Source of the DNA: Archangiaceae bacterium
GTDB taxonomy: Bacteria > Myxococcota > Myxococcia > Myxococcales > Myxococcaceae
Length of the DNA: 64,000 nucleotides
NCBI GenBank assembly: GCA_016714225.1
Contig: JADJNS010000006.1
Span: forward strand, 310,001-374,000
Direction: 5' to 3'
Under the pieces are notes generated by a model that worked only from the letters and a program-made list of their open reading frames with translations, was not told the origin of the DNA and searched no databases. Below are positions 24,771 through 34,857 of this stretch, one piece after another (within the stretch, counting starts at the first letter, position 1; every line of letters begins with the position of its first letter). A program made the translations under genes and the position numbers.

Positions 24771-26134
24771 CTAGAGCCCCTGCGTCACGCAGGTCGACGA
24801 CGCGGCCGGGGCCGTGCACACCGACGCCGTACAGACCTGGCAGGCGCCGCACGGGCTCTGGGCGTCGCAGGGCGCCCCGACACACTCGCCCGCGGCGACG
24901 TCGCACGTCTGCGGCGCCGGGCACGCGACGGTCGCGCTGCAGTACGCGACCGGCTCGGGCGTCACCGGGTCGTGGCCGCCGGTGCGGCGCGGCACGAGGC
25001 GCAGATACGTGTAGACGGCCTCGAGGTCCAAGAGCGTCAGGTGGCGCAGCGCCCAGACCGGCATCGGCCAGCCGACCTCCTCGGGCTCCGCGGCGGTGAC
25101 GTCTCTTCCGGTCGCGAGTGTGCCGACGAAGTCGATGAACGAGGCCGCGTAGCCCTGCGTCGCCCCCGACAGGTTGCGGCTCATCGAGCGCTTGAGGCGC
25201 AGCGACTCGGCGAGGGCCGGTGTCGCGGGCGTGAACACCATGCCGCCCGCCAGGTACGCCGCGGTGTTGATCTTCAGCATGACCGGGTCACGCGGCGGGT
25301 TCGTGTGGCACTCGTTGCAGCGCCCGCCCGCGTTCACCAGGTAGCTGCCCCGGCCGAACAGGCGCTGCACGGCGGGCGGCTGGGCGCTGAGGTCGGGCTG
25401 GGCGAGCGGCTGGATCGCGTACCCGCGCAGGACTCCGTCGGGATCAGGAACGCCGCCGTCGAACAGCACCCGCGCGACATCGCCATCGCCGTACGCGCCG
25501 GGCAGCGGCACGCTCGCCAGCGGGTTCTTGACGTCGGCCAGCACGTCGCTCGTCTCGGCCGGGATCGCCTTCAGGTACGCGTAGACCGCGAGCAGATCGG
25601 GCACCGTCAGCCACCGGTACTCGAACCACGGCATGACCAGCAGCCTCGAGCCCGGGTTCTTCTTGTCGAGCCCCGTCTGCATGATGAGCAGGAACTGGTC
25701 TTCGGTGAGCGTGAGGCCCGTCGCGCCGTCGGGCGTCAGGTTCCGCGCATAGACCTCGGCTCCGAGCGCGGCCGGCAGCGCGAACCGCTCGCCTCCGGCG
25801 AGGAAGCCGGTGGCGCCGGCAGGCTTCGGGCGCCCATGGCAGGCCGCGCAGTCGGCGACCGCGTTGACCAGGTAGCTGCCGTAGCCGACGCGCTCGATCT
25901 GGGCGTCGGTGAGGCCCAGGAGCGAGAGCGGCACCGGCGAGAGGTCGAGGCCGCGCTTCGCGCGCTCGGAGACTACGACGAACGCGCCGGGCGTGCCCGC
26001 CGTGCCGGCGTCGCCGGCGGGCCGGCAGGGCCTTTGCTGCCCGAGACTCCAGGCGGCCCGGCCGGGCCGATCGGCCCCTCGGGCCCCTCGACGGTACAGG
26101 CCGCCAACAGCACCGCGAACGCCGTGCGTCTCAT
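24771..26134 (-). CDS. Collagen-like lipoprotein with di-haem cytochrome c domains and Cys-rich tail, frameshifted near 26027
   Basis: The start at 26134 overlaps the upstream stop (ATGA) and gives a lipoprotein signal (AVLLAACTVEG), then a Gly-X-Y run (GPEGPIGPAGPPG). One base is missing in a C run near 26027; after it the frame continues AGDAGTAGTPG and into cytochrome domains with CAACHG (near residue 75) and CNECHT. The C-terminus is Cys-rich (CDAQSPCGACQVCTASVC). It is likely an outer-surface electron-transfer lipoprotein. It is the last gene of the operon headed by the HAD protein at 30097-31278. Confidence 0.7.
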
Positions 26135-29011
26135 CGGCTCCTCCTCGAGCGGCGCGCCACCAGCCAGAGCGCCGCGAGCACGCACCCGACGGCGCCCCCC
26201 GCCTCGGCGTTGCAGCCGCAGGGCCGGGCGCCGCCGGGCTGCAGGTGCCGCACGCACCGGGAGAAGCCCCGGCCGTTCACGCCAACCGCGTCGACCACCC
26301 CGAGGTTGAAGCTCACTCCCCACGCGAGGCCGGCGGTGTGCTGGCTGAAGGTCGACGACCAGTACAGCTCGGGTCGCGCGCCCTCGAACGCCGGGTCGAT
26401 CTTCACGCGCTCGGTGCCGCCGTACTCCATGAGGGTCACCAGCTCGAGCACGTTCTGCAGGTGCCAGTCGCGGTAGCCGCCGAGCGAGAGATGGGCGCAG
26501 GCGTCGAGCGACTCTCGCCAGGTGCGCTTCAGGCCGTCGTCTTCGCGCACCCACTCGAGCGCGTGGGCGTCGTCCCTCACGGTCGCGGCGCCGGCGCTGA
26601 GCGGCCCGGCGAGGCGCACCCGTGCGTCGGGCGGGGTCACCGAGAACGTGCCCCGCACGCAGCGCGCGACCGCCGCGCCGGTCGAGAGCATCGGCATCAC
26701 CTCGCCGGTGCCGAACCGCACCGTCCAGTGCAGCGTGTTCGCGTTCGCCACGGGGGTCGCGGCCCAGTAGTTCGAGAAGCCGGTATCGGGGAACGCGGGG
26801 TCGATCGCCGGCACGGCCCTGCCGTAGCTCACCAGCGTGATCAGCTCGGGGAGCGACGGAAGCCGCCAGGGCGTGCCCAGCGCTGCGCAGGCGGCGGCTG
26901 CGTCGGCCTGGCTCCTCGGCACCGCGTCGTCGCGCGCCTGCCAGGTCAGGCCGCTGACCGGGTCGAGGACCTCGTCGTTCGCGAGGGGCCGCAGCGGATG
27001 GCCGTTCGGCTGGAAGTCGGCGTCTTGCGCCCGCCAGCCGGCGACCGGGCAGGCGAGCTGGTGCGCGCCGTCGTCGGCGCACGTGACCGCGCCGGTGCGC
27101 AGCAGCTTGGGGTGCGGCCCGCCGGTCGCGGTGAAGGGGGTGAGATCGGGCGCGGGGCCGGCATCTGCGACGGGCGGGGACCCGGCATCGGGGAGCGCGC
27201 CGCCGTCGGGCGCGGGGCCCGCGTCGCGGTGCTCGTCGGGCAGCCCCGCCGGGTCGAACACCTCGGCCCACGGCAGGCACGTCGCCGCGTTGCAGCCTCC
27301 GGCGACGATGACCTTGCCCGAGAGGAGGCCGACCGCGATGTGGTACGCGCGCGGCTGCGACATGCGCGGCATCTCGACGAGGCGGTTCGAGCCCGGCAGG
27401 TAGACCTCGGCGGTGCCGTGCGCAGCGTCGACCCGATCGGTGCCGCCGGCGATGAGGAGCTGGCCGCGGTCGAGCGGGGTCGCCGTGGTGGTGCCGCGGC
27501 GCGCGCATCACGGGGCCCTCGGCGAACGCCGGCGCCCCGGGGCCCGAGCGCCACAGCTCGGTGGTGGCGAGCGTGCTCTGGCGGCAGCCGGCGCTGGTAC
27601 AGCCGCCGGCGATGAAGACGGCGCCGTCGCGCAGCAGCGTCGCCGAGTGGCCGGCACGCGCCGAGCGCATCACCCCCGCCGGCTGCCACTGGTTCAGCCC
27701 CGGCACGTAGCGCAGGGCATCGCCGAGCACGGTGGCGCACTGGGGATCCGCGCAGCCGCCCGCGACCAGCACCGAGCCGTCGGCGAGGCCGGTCACCGTG
27801 GCGAAGCCGCGCGGCGCGGGCAGCGGCGCGAGCGTGCTCCACCGGTTGGCGGCGGCCTCGTAGCGCACGACCTCGGTGAGGCACGCGCTCACGTCGCACC
27901 CGCCGGGGAGGATCGCGTCGCCGCCGGGCAGCAGCGCTGCCGCCCCGCGCGCGCGGGCGCTCGGCAGCGAGCCGGCGGACACCCAGGCCGAGCGCGCCTT
28001 CGAGTAGCGCTCGGCGAGGGCGGTGGTCGACGCGCAGCTCGAGCCGGTGCAGCCGCCCGCGACGAGCAGCTCGTTGTCCTCGAGCACGACCGAAGCGTAC
28101 GAGTAGCGGCCGGTGGCGAGGGTGGGTCCCGACGTCCAGGTGCCGGACGCCTCGGTCCACACCGAGGTGTTGGGCACCACCTGCGAGCAGGCTTCGCCCA
28201 CCAGCCCGAGCGGACATGCGGAGAGCGCGCACCCGCCGACGGCCATTACCGCTCCGCTGTCGAGCCGCCAGGCGGAGTCGGCGAGGTGCGAGACGGTCAT
28301 CGTACCGGTCGTCGTCCAGTCGGGGTCGACGAGGATGGGCGCGGCGAGGCCGCGCAGATCGATCGACTCGATGATGCGGCGGCCGTCGAGCCGCACGGTG
28401 CCGGTGCGGCGGGTTCCGTCGGCGGCCCGCGCCACCGGAGCCGACAGCCGCAGCCGCGCGACGCCCCCCGGCTGGAGCAGCTCGAGCGTGTCGCCCGCCT
28501 GCACCAGCGTGGCGGCGCCTTCGCCGAGGGTGACGGTGAAGGTGCGCTCGAGCACGGGCGGGGGGCTCTTCAGGTAGACGTATTCGTCGACGTGCGTCGG
28601 GGTCAGCTTGTAGAGCAGATCACCGCCCGCAACGGCGCCGCGGTAGATGACGACGCCGCGCAGCACCTCGGCGGGCCGCTTCGCGATGCCCTCTTCGACC
28701 GTGCGCGCCGAGAGGCCGTCGCTGCCGCGCACCCAGACGGTGAGGCCGCCGGTGGAGTACGCGGGCAGGCGCGCCATCACGACCTGACCCGCGGGGTCCT
28801 GCTCGAGCACGAACTTCGAGCGCAGCGTCTCGTAGCGGGGGGTGAGCGAGCCGTCGGCGCTCCGGTCGAGCTCGAGCTCCTGCACCATGCCGAACCACTT
28901 CTTCGCGGCCGGGAAGCGCTGCTGGATCTCTTCGAGCAGATCGGGCGGGGCGGCGCCGCTGGCCGAGGTCCGGCCCCCGAGCAGCAGCAGGGCGAGGCAG
29001 GCCGCTCTCAT
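26131..29011 (-). CDS. Kelch-repeat and DUF1566 protein with MYXO-CTERM-like tail, frameshifted near 27490
   Basis: The ATG at 29011 gives a signal peptide (LALLLLGGRTSASG). The N-terminal 190 residues are uncharacterised, followed by kelch blades with LLVAGGC, ILPGGC, VLVAGGC and VFIAGGC. A one-base insertion in CACCACCAC near 27490 breaks the frame. It resumes with QLLIAGGTD and two DUF1566 domains (DPVSGLTWQARDD and HALEWVRED) and ends CGCNAEAGGAVGCVLAALWL plus Arg residues, a MYXO-CTERM-like sorting signal. Likely cell-surface. Overlaps both neighbours by ATGA. Confidence 0.7.
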
Positions 29012-30080
29012 TGGCACCGTCCGTCGAGGCATTGCTGGCCGGCAGCGCACTGAACACCGCACGCGCCGCAGCTGGAGGTCGTGGTGAGCGGGGTCTCGCA
29101 GCCGTTGCCGGTCTGGCCGTCGCAGTCGCCGAACCCTCGCTCGCAGGGGCCGATCGTGCAGCCGAGCAGCACGCAGATCGCGGGACGGTGGGGGGCGCCC
29201 CCGGAGCAGCGGTTGCCACACGCGCCGCAGTTCTCCGCCGAGAACGAGAGGTTCTCTTCGCAGCCGTTCGAGTCGAGCGCGCGGTCGCAGTCGCCGAAGT
29301 ACTGCTGGCAGCCGCCGGTGCTGCACCTCGAGCCCGAGCAGGCGACGCCGGTGACGTTGGGCAGGTAGCAGCTCCTGCCGCACGCGCCGCAGTGGGTCGG
29401 GCTCGTGGTGAGGTCGAAGCACAGTCCGTCGCAGCAGCTGTCGTTGCTCTGGCAGGGGTTGGCGCAGCCGCCGCAGTGCTCGGCGGAGCTGAGCACGTCG
29501 ACGCAGCGGCCGCCGCAGCACGCGAGGGCCTGGCCTGGCCCCGACGGAGCACAGTCGGCGCCGGTCAGGCAGCCGGGCGCGCACGTGTAGCCGTCTCCTT
29601 CACCGACGCAGACCTGGCCTGGGGGGCAGCCCCCGCGCTGGGGCAGGCACGGCACGCAGCGGCCGCGGCGCTCGTCGCAGCGCGGCTGGGTGGCGCTCTG
29701 GCAGTCGGCGTCGCTCACGCAGCCGGTGCACACGCCGCGGGCCAGATCGCACTCGGCCGGAGCGGGGCAGGCAGGGTGCTCGGCGCTGCAGCCGGGCCGG
29801 CAGCGCTGGAGGTGGGGAGCGCAGATCGAGCCCGGCGCGCAGTCGGCGTCGGTGCGGCACGCGACACAGCGCAGCGTGGTCTGGTCGCAGAACGGCTCGG
29901 CGCCGTAGCAGGGCGGATCACAGCGGGGCTCGAAGTCCGGCGGCCAGCACCGCCAGTCGGGGAAGCAGACGAGGCCTGCCGGGCAGCTCCGTTCTGGGCG
30001 CAGTCGGAGCCCCTCGGGTTGGGCACGCTCCAGCAGGCGCCCGAAGCGAAGACGAGCGCCAGCCCGGCCGAGCGCGCCAT
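29008..30080 (-). CDS. Cys-rich lipoprotein, frameshifted near 29985
   Basis: The ATG at 30080 gives a lipoprotein signal (LVFASGACWSVPN). After a one-base loss near 29985 the frame continues SCPAGLVCF and shows many Cys repeats of the form CGACG-x2-C and GDCDG-x-T-x-NGCE, common in Myxococcota surface proteins. No enzyme domain is visible. It lies 16 nt behind the HAD gene and overlaps the kelch gene by ATGA. Function unknown; perhaps a disulfide-stabilised surface protein. Confidence 0.65.
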
Positions 30081-30096
30081 GGCGTGGGTGCCGGTG

Positions 30097-31278
30097 CTAC
30101 GCGCCACCGCGCGGGCCGGCCATCGAGCTCGAGCGCGCGACCGCGGCGTCGACCGCCTCGAGCACGCTCTTGCGGAAGGCGGCGTCGATCTCTCCGGTCG
30201 CGGCCACCTTGCCTTCGAACCCGGCCGGCACGTCGACCTGGGGCGTGTACGCGTTGCGGATGAACACGTTCTTGCCGAAGCCGGCGTCGGTGTAGACCTC
30301 GGGGTCCTCGTGCTTGTCGTCGCCGAAGCCGATGAACTGTGCCTTGGGGAACAGCGCCTTCAGCTGGGCCACCACCGAGGCTTTGTAGGCGCCCATGTTC
30401 TTGTCGGCGGTGGCGTTCGAGCCGATCTCCACCATGCTCGCCGAGGGGCGAATGAGCAGCGGCCCGTCGGGGTACTGCGAGATGAACCGCTCGTTCCACG
30501 GCCCCTGCGCTTCGAACCCACCGGACAGGTAGACGATCGGCACGCGGCGGGTGGCGACCGCGTCGAGCAGCGTGTCCGTGCCGGGGATCGGCGCGTAGTC
30601 TTTGCCCAGCGCGGCGCCGGTCGTCGTCACGTCGCGCAGGGTGAGATTCAGGTCGGAGATGAAGATGGGCCCGTCGTAGTCCTTGGGGAGCGCGAGGATC
30701 CGCTGCTGGCTCTTCTCGCCCTCGGCCTCGAGGTTGACGCGGATCAGCCCCCCGACCTTCGGGTCGAGGCCCTCGAGCCCGTCGCGCGACAGCTCGTCGA
30801 GCGACGTCGGCTCGAACCCGCCGGCGTCGGTCTGCCCGCTGGCGCGCCACGGGCCGTCGCCCACCTGGTAGCTCACCTTCACGTCTTTCATCGGCAGGGT
30901 GTGGAAGGTGGCCATGCCGCGCGGCGCGAGCCCCTTGAGCGGAGCGTTCGAGACGATCGCGCCACCCGAGCTGCCCTCGAGCGCCATCGTCTTCGGGTCG
31001 AACGCCACGATGCCGTGGCGGGCGAAGACCAGCGGCACCGGCTCGCGGATCTCTCCCAACACCTTTGCGGCGGTGTTGTTCACCGTCTCGACCAGCTTCC
31101 AGAAGCTCATCTGCACGCGCTCGCCGAGCTTCGGCGGGTGCTCCGCGGGCCGCCCGTCGAAGTCGTCGGCCTTTCTCTGCGGGGCGGCGGGCGCGGGCGC
31201 CTTCGGGGGCTCGGCCTTCGCGGGCGCGGTGGGGCGGCTGACGGCGGCGGACGGCGGCTTGGAGACGGTTCGAGTCAT
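30097..31278 (-). CDS. HAD-like protein (APP1/LNS2-like), operon head
   Basis: 393 aa. The N-terminal 55 residues are Pro/Ala/Lys-rich and probably disordered. About 125-200 is a beta-rich domain. Residues 205-375 form a HAD-type domain: IFISDLNLTLRDV (D209-L-N211-L-T), VPIVYLSGGFEAQG, and QFIGFGDDKHEDPEVY. The layout resembles lipin-type or App1-type phosphatidate phosphatases, but the second Asp of motif I is Asn, so catalysis is doubtful. The ATG lies 44.5 nt from the palindrome at 31316. This is the third HAD-type gene of the regulon. Confidence 0.7.
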   Translation of the reverse strand: MTRTVSKPPSAAVSRPTAPAKAEPPKAPAPAAPQRKADDFDGRPAEHPPKLGERVQMSFWKLVETVNNTAAKVLGEIREPVPLVFARHGIVAFDPKTMALEGSSGGAIVSNAPLKGLAPRGMATFHTLPMKDVKVSYQVGDGPWRASGQTDAGGFEPTSLDELSRDGLEGLDPKVGGLIRVNLEAEGEKSQQRILALPKDYDGPIFISDLNLTLRDVTTTGAALGKDYAPIPGTDTLLDAVATRRVPIVYLSGGFEAQGPWNERFISQYPDGPLLIRPSASMVEIGSNATADKNMGAYKASVVAQLKALFPKAQFIGFGDDKHEDPEVYTDAGFGKNVFIRNAYTPQVDVPAGFEGKVAATGEIDAAFRKSVLEAVDAAVARSSSMAGPRGGA

Positions 31279-31315
31279 GGCGCTGCACTGTGCTCCGGCC
31301 CTGCGTCGCGACGTC

Positions 31316-31329
31316 TTGACCGAGGTCAA
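31316..31329. promoter_or_regulatory. FNR/CRP-type palindrome in divergent promoter
   Basis: TTGACCGAGGTCAA. The centre is 44.5 nt from the ATG at 31278 (minus) and 43.5 nt from the ATG at 31366 (plus). A TAGCGT hexamer 9 nt before the plus ATG could be a -10 element. Confidence 0.8.
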
Positions 31330-31365
31330 GAAGCGCGGGCGCCGCGGTGCGTAGCGTGATCGACC

Positions 31366-32633
31366 ATGACCCGAATCTCGCGAAGGGCGGTGGGCAGCGC
31401 GCCGCGACCTCAGCACGAGCCCCCGCGGCGGCGCTCGGAGGCGAAGGCGCCGCCGCTGCTCGAGGCGCCACGGCTCGACACCGCCGCGGCCCTGGAGGGC
31501 GTGGCGGCGCCCCCGTCGACCTCCGACCGCGCCGAGCGGCTCTCCGAGCTGTGGCGGTACGCGCGCTCGCACGCGCCGGGGTCGTCGAGCTGCCCGGTGT
31601 GTCCCGGCCGCCGGCGCTGCCGGGCCAGCGCCTGCTGGTGGTGAACAAGGGCCCGAACCAGGGGCAGCCCGGCGACTCGTCGATCATGCTCTTCGACCTC
31701 GCCACCGGCCGGCTGCGCAAGAAGCTCGCGACCGAACCGGGGCCGCACGAGGTGATGGTGTCGCCGAACGGGCGCTGGGCGCTCGCGCCGAACTACGGCC
31801 TGCAGGTGCAGGGGACGCCAGCCGCGACCGGCGGCGGAGACTCGCTGACCCTGGTGGACCTCGTCCGCGAAGAGGCGCGCACCCTTCGCCTCGAGGGCTG
31901 GTACCGGCCGCACGGCGTCGAGTGGCTCGACGACGCGCACGTGGCGGTGACCGTCGACGGGAAGGGTGACGATCTCTCGTCGGGCTACGTGCTCGTCGTC
32001 GACGTGACGAAGGGCGAGGTCGAGCGCGCCATTCGCACCGGAGAGCCAGGCACGCACCTGGTGCGCCGCTCGCCCGACGGGCGCTACCTGTTCTGCTCGA
32101 ACATTCAGGGCAGGTCGTTCAGCCGCATCGACCTGGGCTCGGGCGAGGTGAAGACGCTGAAGACCGGCAAGGGGTGCGAGGGCTTCGACTTCACGCCCGA
32201 CGGCAAGGAGATCTGGACCGGCAACCTCGAGGAGAACACCATCTCGATCATCGACGTCGCGACCTTCACCGAGAAGCAGAAGCTCGCCTCGCCGGGCGAC
32301 AAGCCCATACGCTTCAAGTTCGTGAGCCCGAACCTGCTGCTCGTCGGCAACCGCGGCAGCAACGATCTGTCGTTCATCGACCCGCGCACCCAGCAGCCGA
32401 TCGGCCGGCAGCTCAAGTTCGAGCTGTCGCGCTTCGGCGACGACGGCCCCGTGCTCGACCAGAGCTCGGTGCCGATGCAGATCGAGCTGTCCCCCGACAA
32501 GCGGTACGCGTTCGTCGGCAACAGCCATGCGGGCATGGTGAGCGTGGTCGACCTCAAGGCCCGCGAGCTCGCCGGCTACTACCTCGCGGGCTTCAAGCCC
32601 GACCCGATCGCGCTGTACGCGGCGCCGCCCTGA
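31366..32633 (+). CDS. YVTN/YncE-like beta-propeller protein, frameshifted near 31580
   Basis: The ATG at 31366 fits the palindrome spacing and third-codon G/C bias supports this frame to about 31575. A G run (CCGGGG) then seems to lack one base; the following frame encodes VVELPGVSRPPALPGQRLLV and a seven-blade-like propeller with repeats such as DGRYLFCSNIQG, DGKEIWTGNLEENTISIID and DKRYAFVGNSHAGMVSVVD. Such propellers occur in NirF/NirN-type and surface-binding proteins; no haem motif is seen here. No signal peptide is obvious. The role is unknown, but co-regulation with the molybdoenzyme is likely. Confidence 0.7.
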
Positions 32634-32637
32634 CCGG

Positions 32638-33555
32638 TCAGAGCTCGAAGGTGGAGATGCGCAGCTCGCCGCGCCTGGCATCGGGCGCCGCGCTGTAGCC
32701 GGGGAGGGCGATCGGCACGCTGAGCACCCCGGGCCCCAGGTCGGCGATCATCGCGTCGCGGTTGCTCTTCCGATCGTCGATCACGGCGACGACCTCTCCG
32801 TAGCGCACGCGGATCTCGGTCTCGCGGCGCCGCTTGTTCTCGGCATCGCTGAAGCCCGGGTTGCCGATGAGCAGATCGATGGGGTCGAGGCCCCCCGCCG
32901 CGAACGACGCGCGCGCGCTCGCCTCGGCGGTGGCCTGCCAGCGGCCCGAGCTGAAGACGACGCGGCCCCCAGCCTCTTGCACCCGCTCGACGAACGCCTT
33001 CAGACCGGGCGTCGGCCGATCGGTGTGCAGCGCGGCCTCGTCCCAGTACAGGTCCGAGTCGAGCGAGTGCAGACCCTTCAGGCGCGGGTACTGCTCGCCG
33101 AGCCCGGTCACCTCGAGGAAGTCGGCCCACGCCTCGAGGGTGTAGCCCGGCAGCAGCGGCAGCCGGGAGGGCTCCAGCAGCGGGGGCACGTCGTAGCGGT
33201 GTGCTAGGGAGAGCAGCGCGGCCTCGGTGCGCTCGTCCGGCATGAGGCTGGTGAGATCGAGATCGACCTCGACGACCGGCCGCCGGCCCTGCAGCGCCAC
33301 CTCGCGCACGCGCTCGATGATGGCGGTGAGCGTGCGCCGCTGGACCTGCGCAGGGACGAGGGGGTTCAAGTGGGTGAGCTCGGCCGGCGGAGTCGACGCG
33401 AGCGCCGGCGGCACCAGCACGGTCGGGGTGGCCGGCGCCGGGCCGGCAGTGCCGGGGCCGGCTCGTGCGGGCCGCTGCGGGACGCGCGGGGTCTTCACCG
33501 GCGGCTGGGGTCGGGTGGGCGATCGTGTCGGGCTGCTGAGCCTTCGTACGGGCAT
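32638..33555 (-). CDS. HAD-superfamily protein, paralogue of 6910-7650, with Pro-rich N-terminus
   Basis: 305 aa. I chose ATG 33555, which lies 41.5 nt from the palindrome at 33590. The first 60 residues are Pro/Arg/Thr-rich. The HAD part has DLDLT (D98, D100), VVFSSGRWQ and VVAVIDDRKSNRD, matching the paralogue block by block. No signal peptide. Substrate unknown. The two paralogues sit in separate transcription units of the same putative regulon. Confidence 0.75.
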   Translation of the reverse strand: MPVRRLSSPTRSPTRPQPPVKTPRVPQRPARAGPGTAGPAPATPTVLVPPALASTPPAELTHLNPLVPAQVQRRTLTAIIERVREVALQGRRPVVEVDLDLTSLMPDERTEAALLSLAHRYDVPPLLEPSRLPLLPGYTLEAWADFLEVTGLGEQYPRLKGLHSLDSDLYWDEAALHTDRPTPGLKAFVERVQEAGGRVVFSSGRWQATAEASARASFAAGGLDPIDLLIGNPGFSDAENKRRRETEIRVRYGEVVAVIDDRKSNRDAMIADLGPGVLSVPIALPGYSAAPDARRGELRISTFEL

Positions 33556-33589
33556 CCCGAGAGTGTGGCCGAGGCGGGCCGGCGCCGGG

Positions 33590-33603
33590 TTGACCGGGAT
33601 CAA
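33590..33603 (-). promoter_or_regulatory. FNR/CRP-type palindrome upstream of HAD paralogue
   Basis: TTGACCGGGATCAA, centre 41.5 nt before the ATG at 33555. It lies just past the 3' end of the fatty-acid operon. Confidence 0.75.
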
Positions 33604-33620
33604 GCGAGACCCTGGCTCGT

Positions 33621-34025
33621 TCAGTCGAGCCGCTTGCCGGCCTCGGGCCCGGGAGCGAGGCCATAGACCTCGTCGAACGGAATCTCGATGGCCGCTCTCG
33701 GTCGCGCCTCGACCCCCTGGCTCCGCAGCAGCTCGCACACCCGATCGTAGACCGGGCCCTCGCGGTGAACCTTCGCCACCGCCTTCACCTGGAACCCGCG
33801 CTTGGGGTCGAGCAGCGCGACTGCGACGGCGACGCGGCGGGTCGCGGCGAGGTTCAGCCGGGTGCGCCCGAAGAAGAGGTCGGCGAGCAGCAGCCGCCCG
33901 CCCTCGACCCACTTGAAGCCCACCGGCACGACGTTCGGCTCGCCGCCGGGCTGGCTCGTGGCGAGAAAGCACAGCGGCGCCTCGGTGAAGGCCTGCCTCA
34001 CCGCGCGCGCGAGCTCGGGCGTCAT
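33621..34025 (-). CDS. Pyridoxamine 5'-phosphate oxidase-like flavin-binding protein
   Basis: 134 aa. The fold is supported by FLATSQPGGEPNVVPVGFKW and LLLADLFFGRTRLNLAATRR, the split-barrel pattern of PPOX-related proteins that bind FMN or F420. It is the last gene of the fatty-acid operon; its ATG overlaps the phosphopantetheinyl transferase stop. It may be a small flavin reductase. The specific substrate is unknown. Confidence 0.75.
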   Translation of the reverse strand: MTPELARAVRQAFTEAPLCFLATSQPGGEPNVVPVGFKWVEGGRLLLADLFFGRTRLNLAATRRVAVAVALLDPKRGFQVKAVAKVHREGPVYDRVCELLRSQGVEARPRAAIEIPFDEVYGLAPGPEAGKRLD

Positions 34026-34594
34026 GGGGAGCTCGCCGCGAAGCCGGCGAAGCGCCCGTCGTGGGACAGGCTCACCGTGATGTCGAGCGGCCTGCCAGCG
34101 CGCAGCACGACGGGGGGGCCGAAGCCGTCCCAGCTCCCGGGACGCGCCGGGCGCACGACCTCGAGTCCGTCGCCGCCGAGGCATGACTCGAGGAGCCTGC
34201 GCGCCGCGGCCCCCGGCGTCTCGAGCGGGTGCACCCGGCCTGCCTCTGCGATGGGCTGCAGTGCGCCGCTCCACACGACGGCGTGAACGCACGCGCCGTC
34301 GATCGACACCCTGAGCGAGAGCGACTGCTCGCCGTACCGCACCGACTCGAGGTCGCCCGAAACCACGAACCTCCGGTGCGCGAAGGGTGGCGCCGGCTCG
34401 CCACGGGCGACCGCCTTGTATGCAGCCTCCTTCGCGGCGAAGAGGCTCCACAGCCGGCGCTTGCGATCGGCCGCAGCGGCGAGCGCCTCGAGCTCCGGCT
34501 CGGCGCAGACGCGCGCGACGAAGCGCGCGCTCAAGTGCGAGGCGGCGATCGCCGGTTCATCGAGGTCGACGACGTCGTCGCCGACGCGCCTCAC
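34022..34594 (-). CDS. 4'-phosphopantetheinyl transferase
   Basis: 190 aa. The GTG overlaps the ACP stop (GTGA). It has the family blocks GDDVVDLDEP, WSLFAAKEAAYKAV (the conserved K-E-A-x2-K) and VSLSHDGRFAGF. It should attach phosphopantetheine to the ACP encoded directly before it, which makes the module self-sufficient. Size and motifs fit the AcpS/Sfp superfamily. Confidence 0.85.
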   Translation of the reverse strand: MRRVGDDVVDLDEPAIAASHLSARFVARVCAEPELEALAAAADRKRRLWSLFAAKEAAYKAVARGEPAPPFAHRRFVVSGDLESVRYGEQSLSLRVSIDGACVHAVVWSGALQPIAEAGRVHPLETPGAAARRLLESCLGGDGLEVVRPARPGSWDGFGPPVVLRAGRPLDITVSLSHDGRFAGFAASSP

Positions 34595-34842
34595 GCCGCG
34601 TTCTTCATGATCAGGCTGACCGCATCGCCCACGGTCTTCACCTTGTCGGCGGCCTCGTCGCTCACCGCGATGCCGAACTGGTCTTCGATCTCGAGCACGA
34701 TGTCGACCAGCCTTGCCGAGTTCACCTTGAGGTCCTTGAGGATCGAGGTCTCCATCGAGACGGCCGACAGGGCGTCGGGGCTCTTCACGAAGGGCCTCAA
34801 GATGTCGACGACCTTCTGCATCACTTCCTGCTGCTGCGCCAT
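34591..34842 (-). CDS. Acyl carrier protein with NSA instead of DSL
   Basis: 83 aa, acidic helical bundle. The likely phosphopantetheine site is Ser42 in LKVNSARLVDIVLEIED. Ordinary ACPs have DSL at this place, so the Asp and Leu are replaced. It has a very strong Shine-Dalgarno (AGGAGG, spacing 7), unlike its overlapping neighbours, which suits the high amounts of ACP needed. Together with its own transferase it points to a dedicated, not housekeeping, pathway. Confidence 0.85.
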   Translation of the reverse strand: MAQQQEVMQKVVDILRPFVKSPDALSAVSMETSILKDLKVNSARLVDIVLEIEDQFGIAVSDEAADKVKTVGDAVSLIMKNAA

Positions 34843-34849
34843 GGTGTTG

Positions 34850-34855
34850 CCTCCT
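34850..34855 (-). promoter_or_regulatory. Strong ribosome binding site of the ACP gene
   Basis: AGGAGG on the minus strand, 7 nt before the ATG at 34842. It lies between the beta-ketoacyl synthase stop and the ACP start; the other junctions in this operon are overlapping stops and starts. Confidence 0.7.
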
Positions 34856-34857
34856 GG

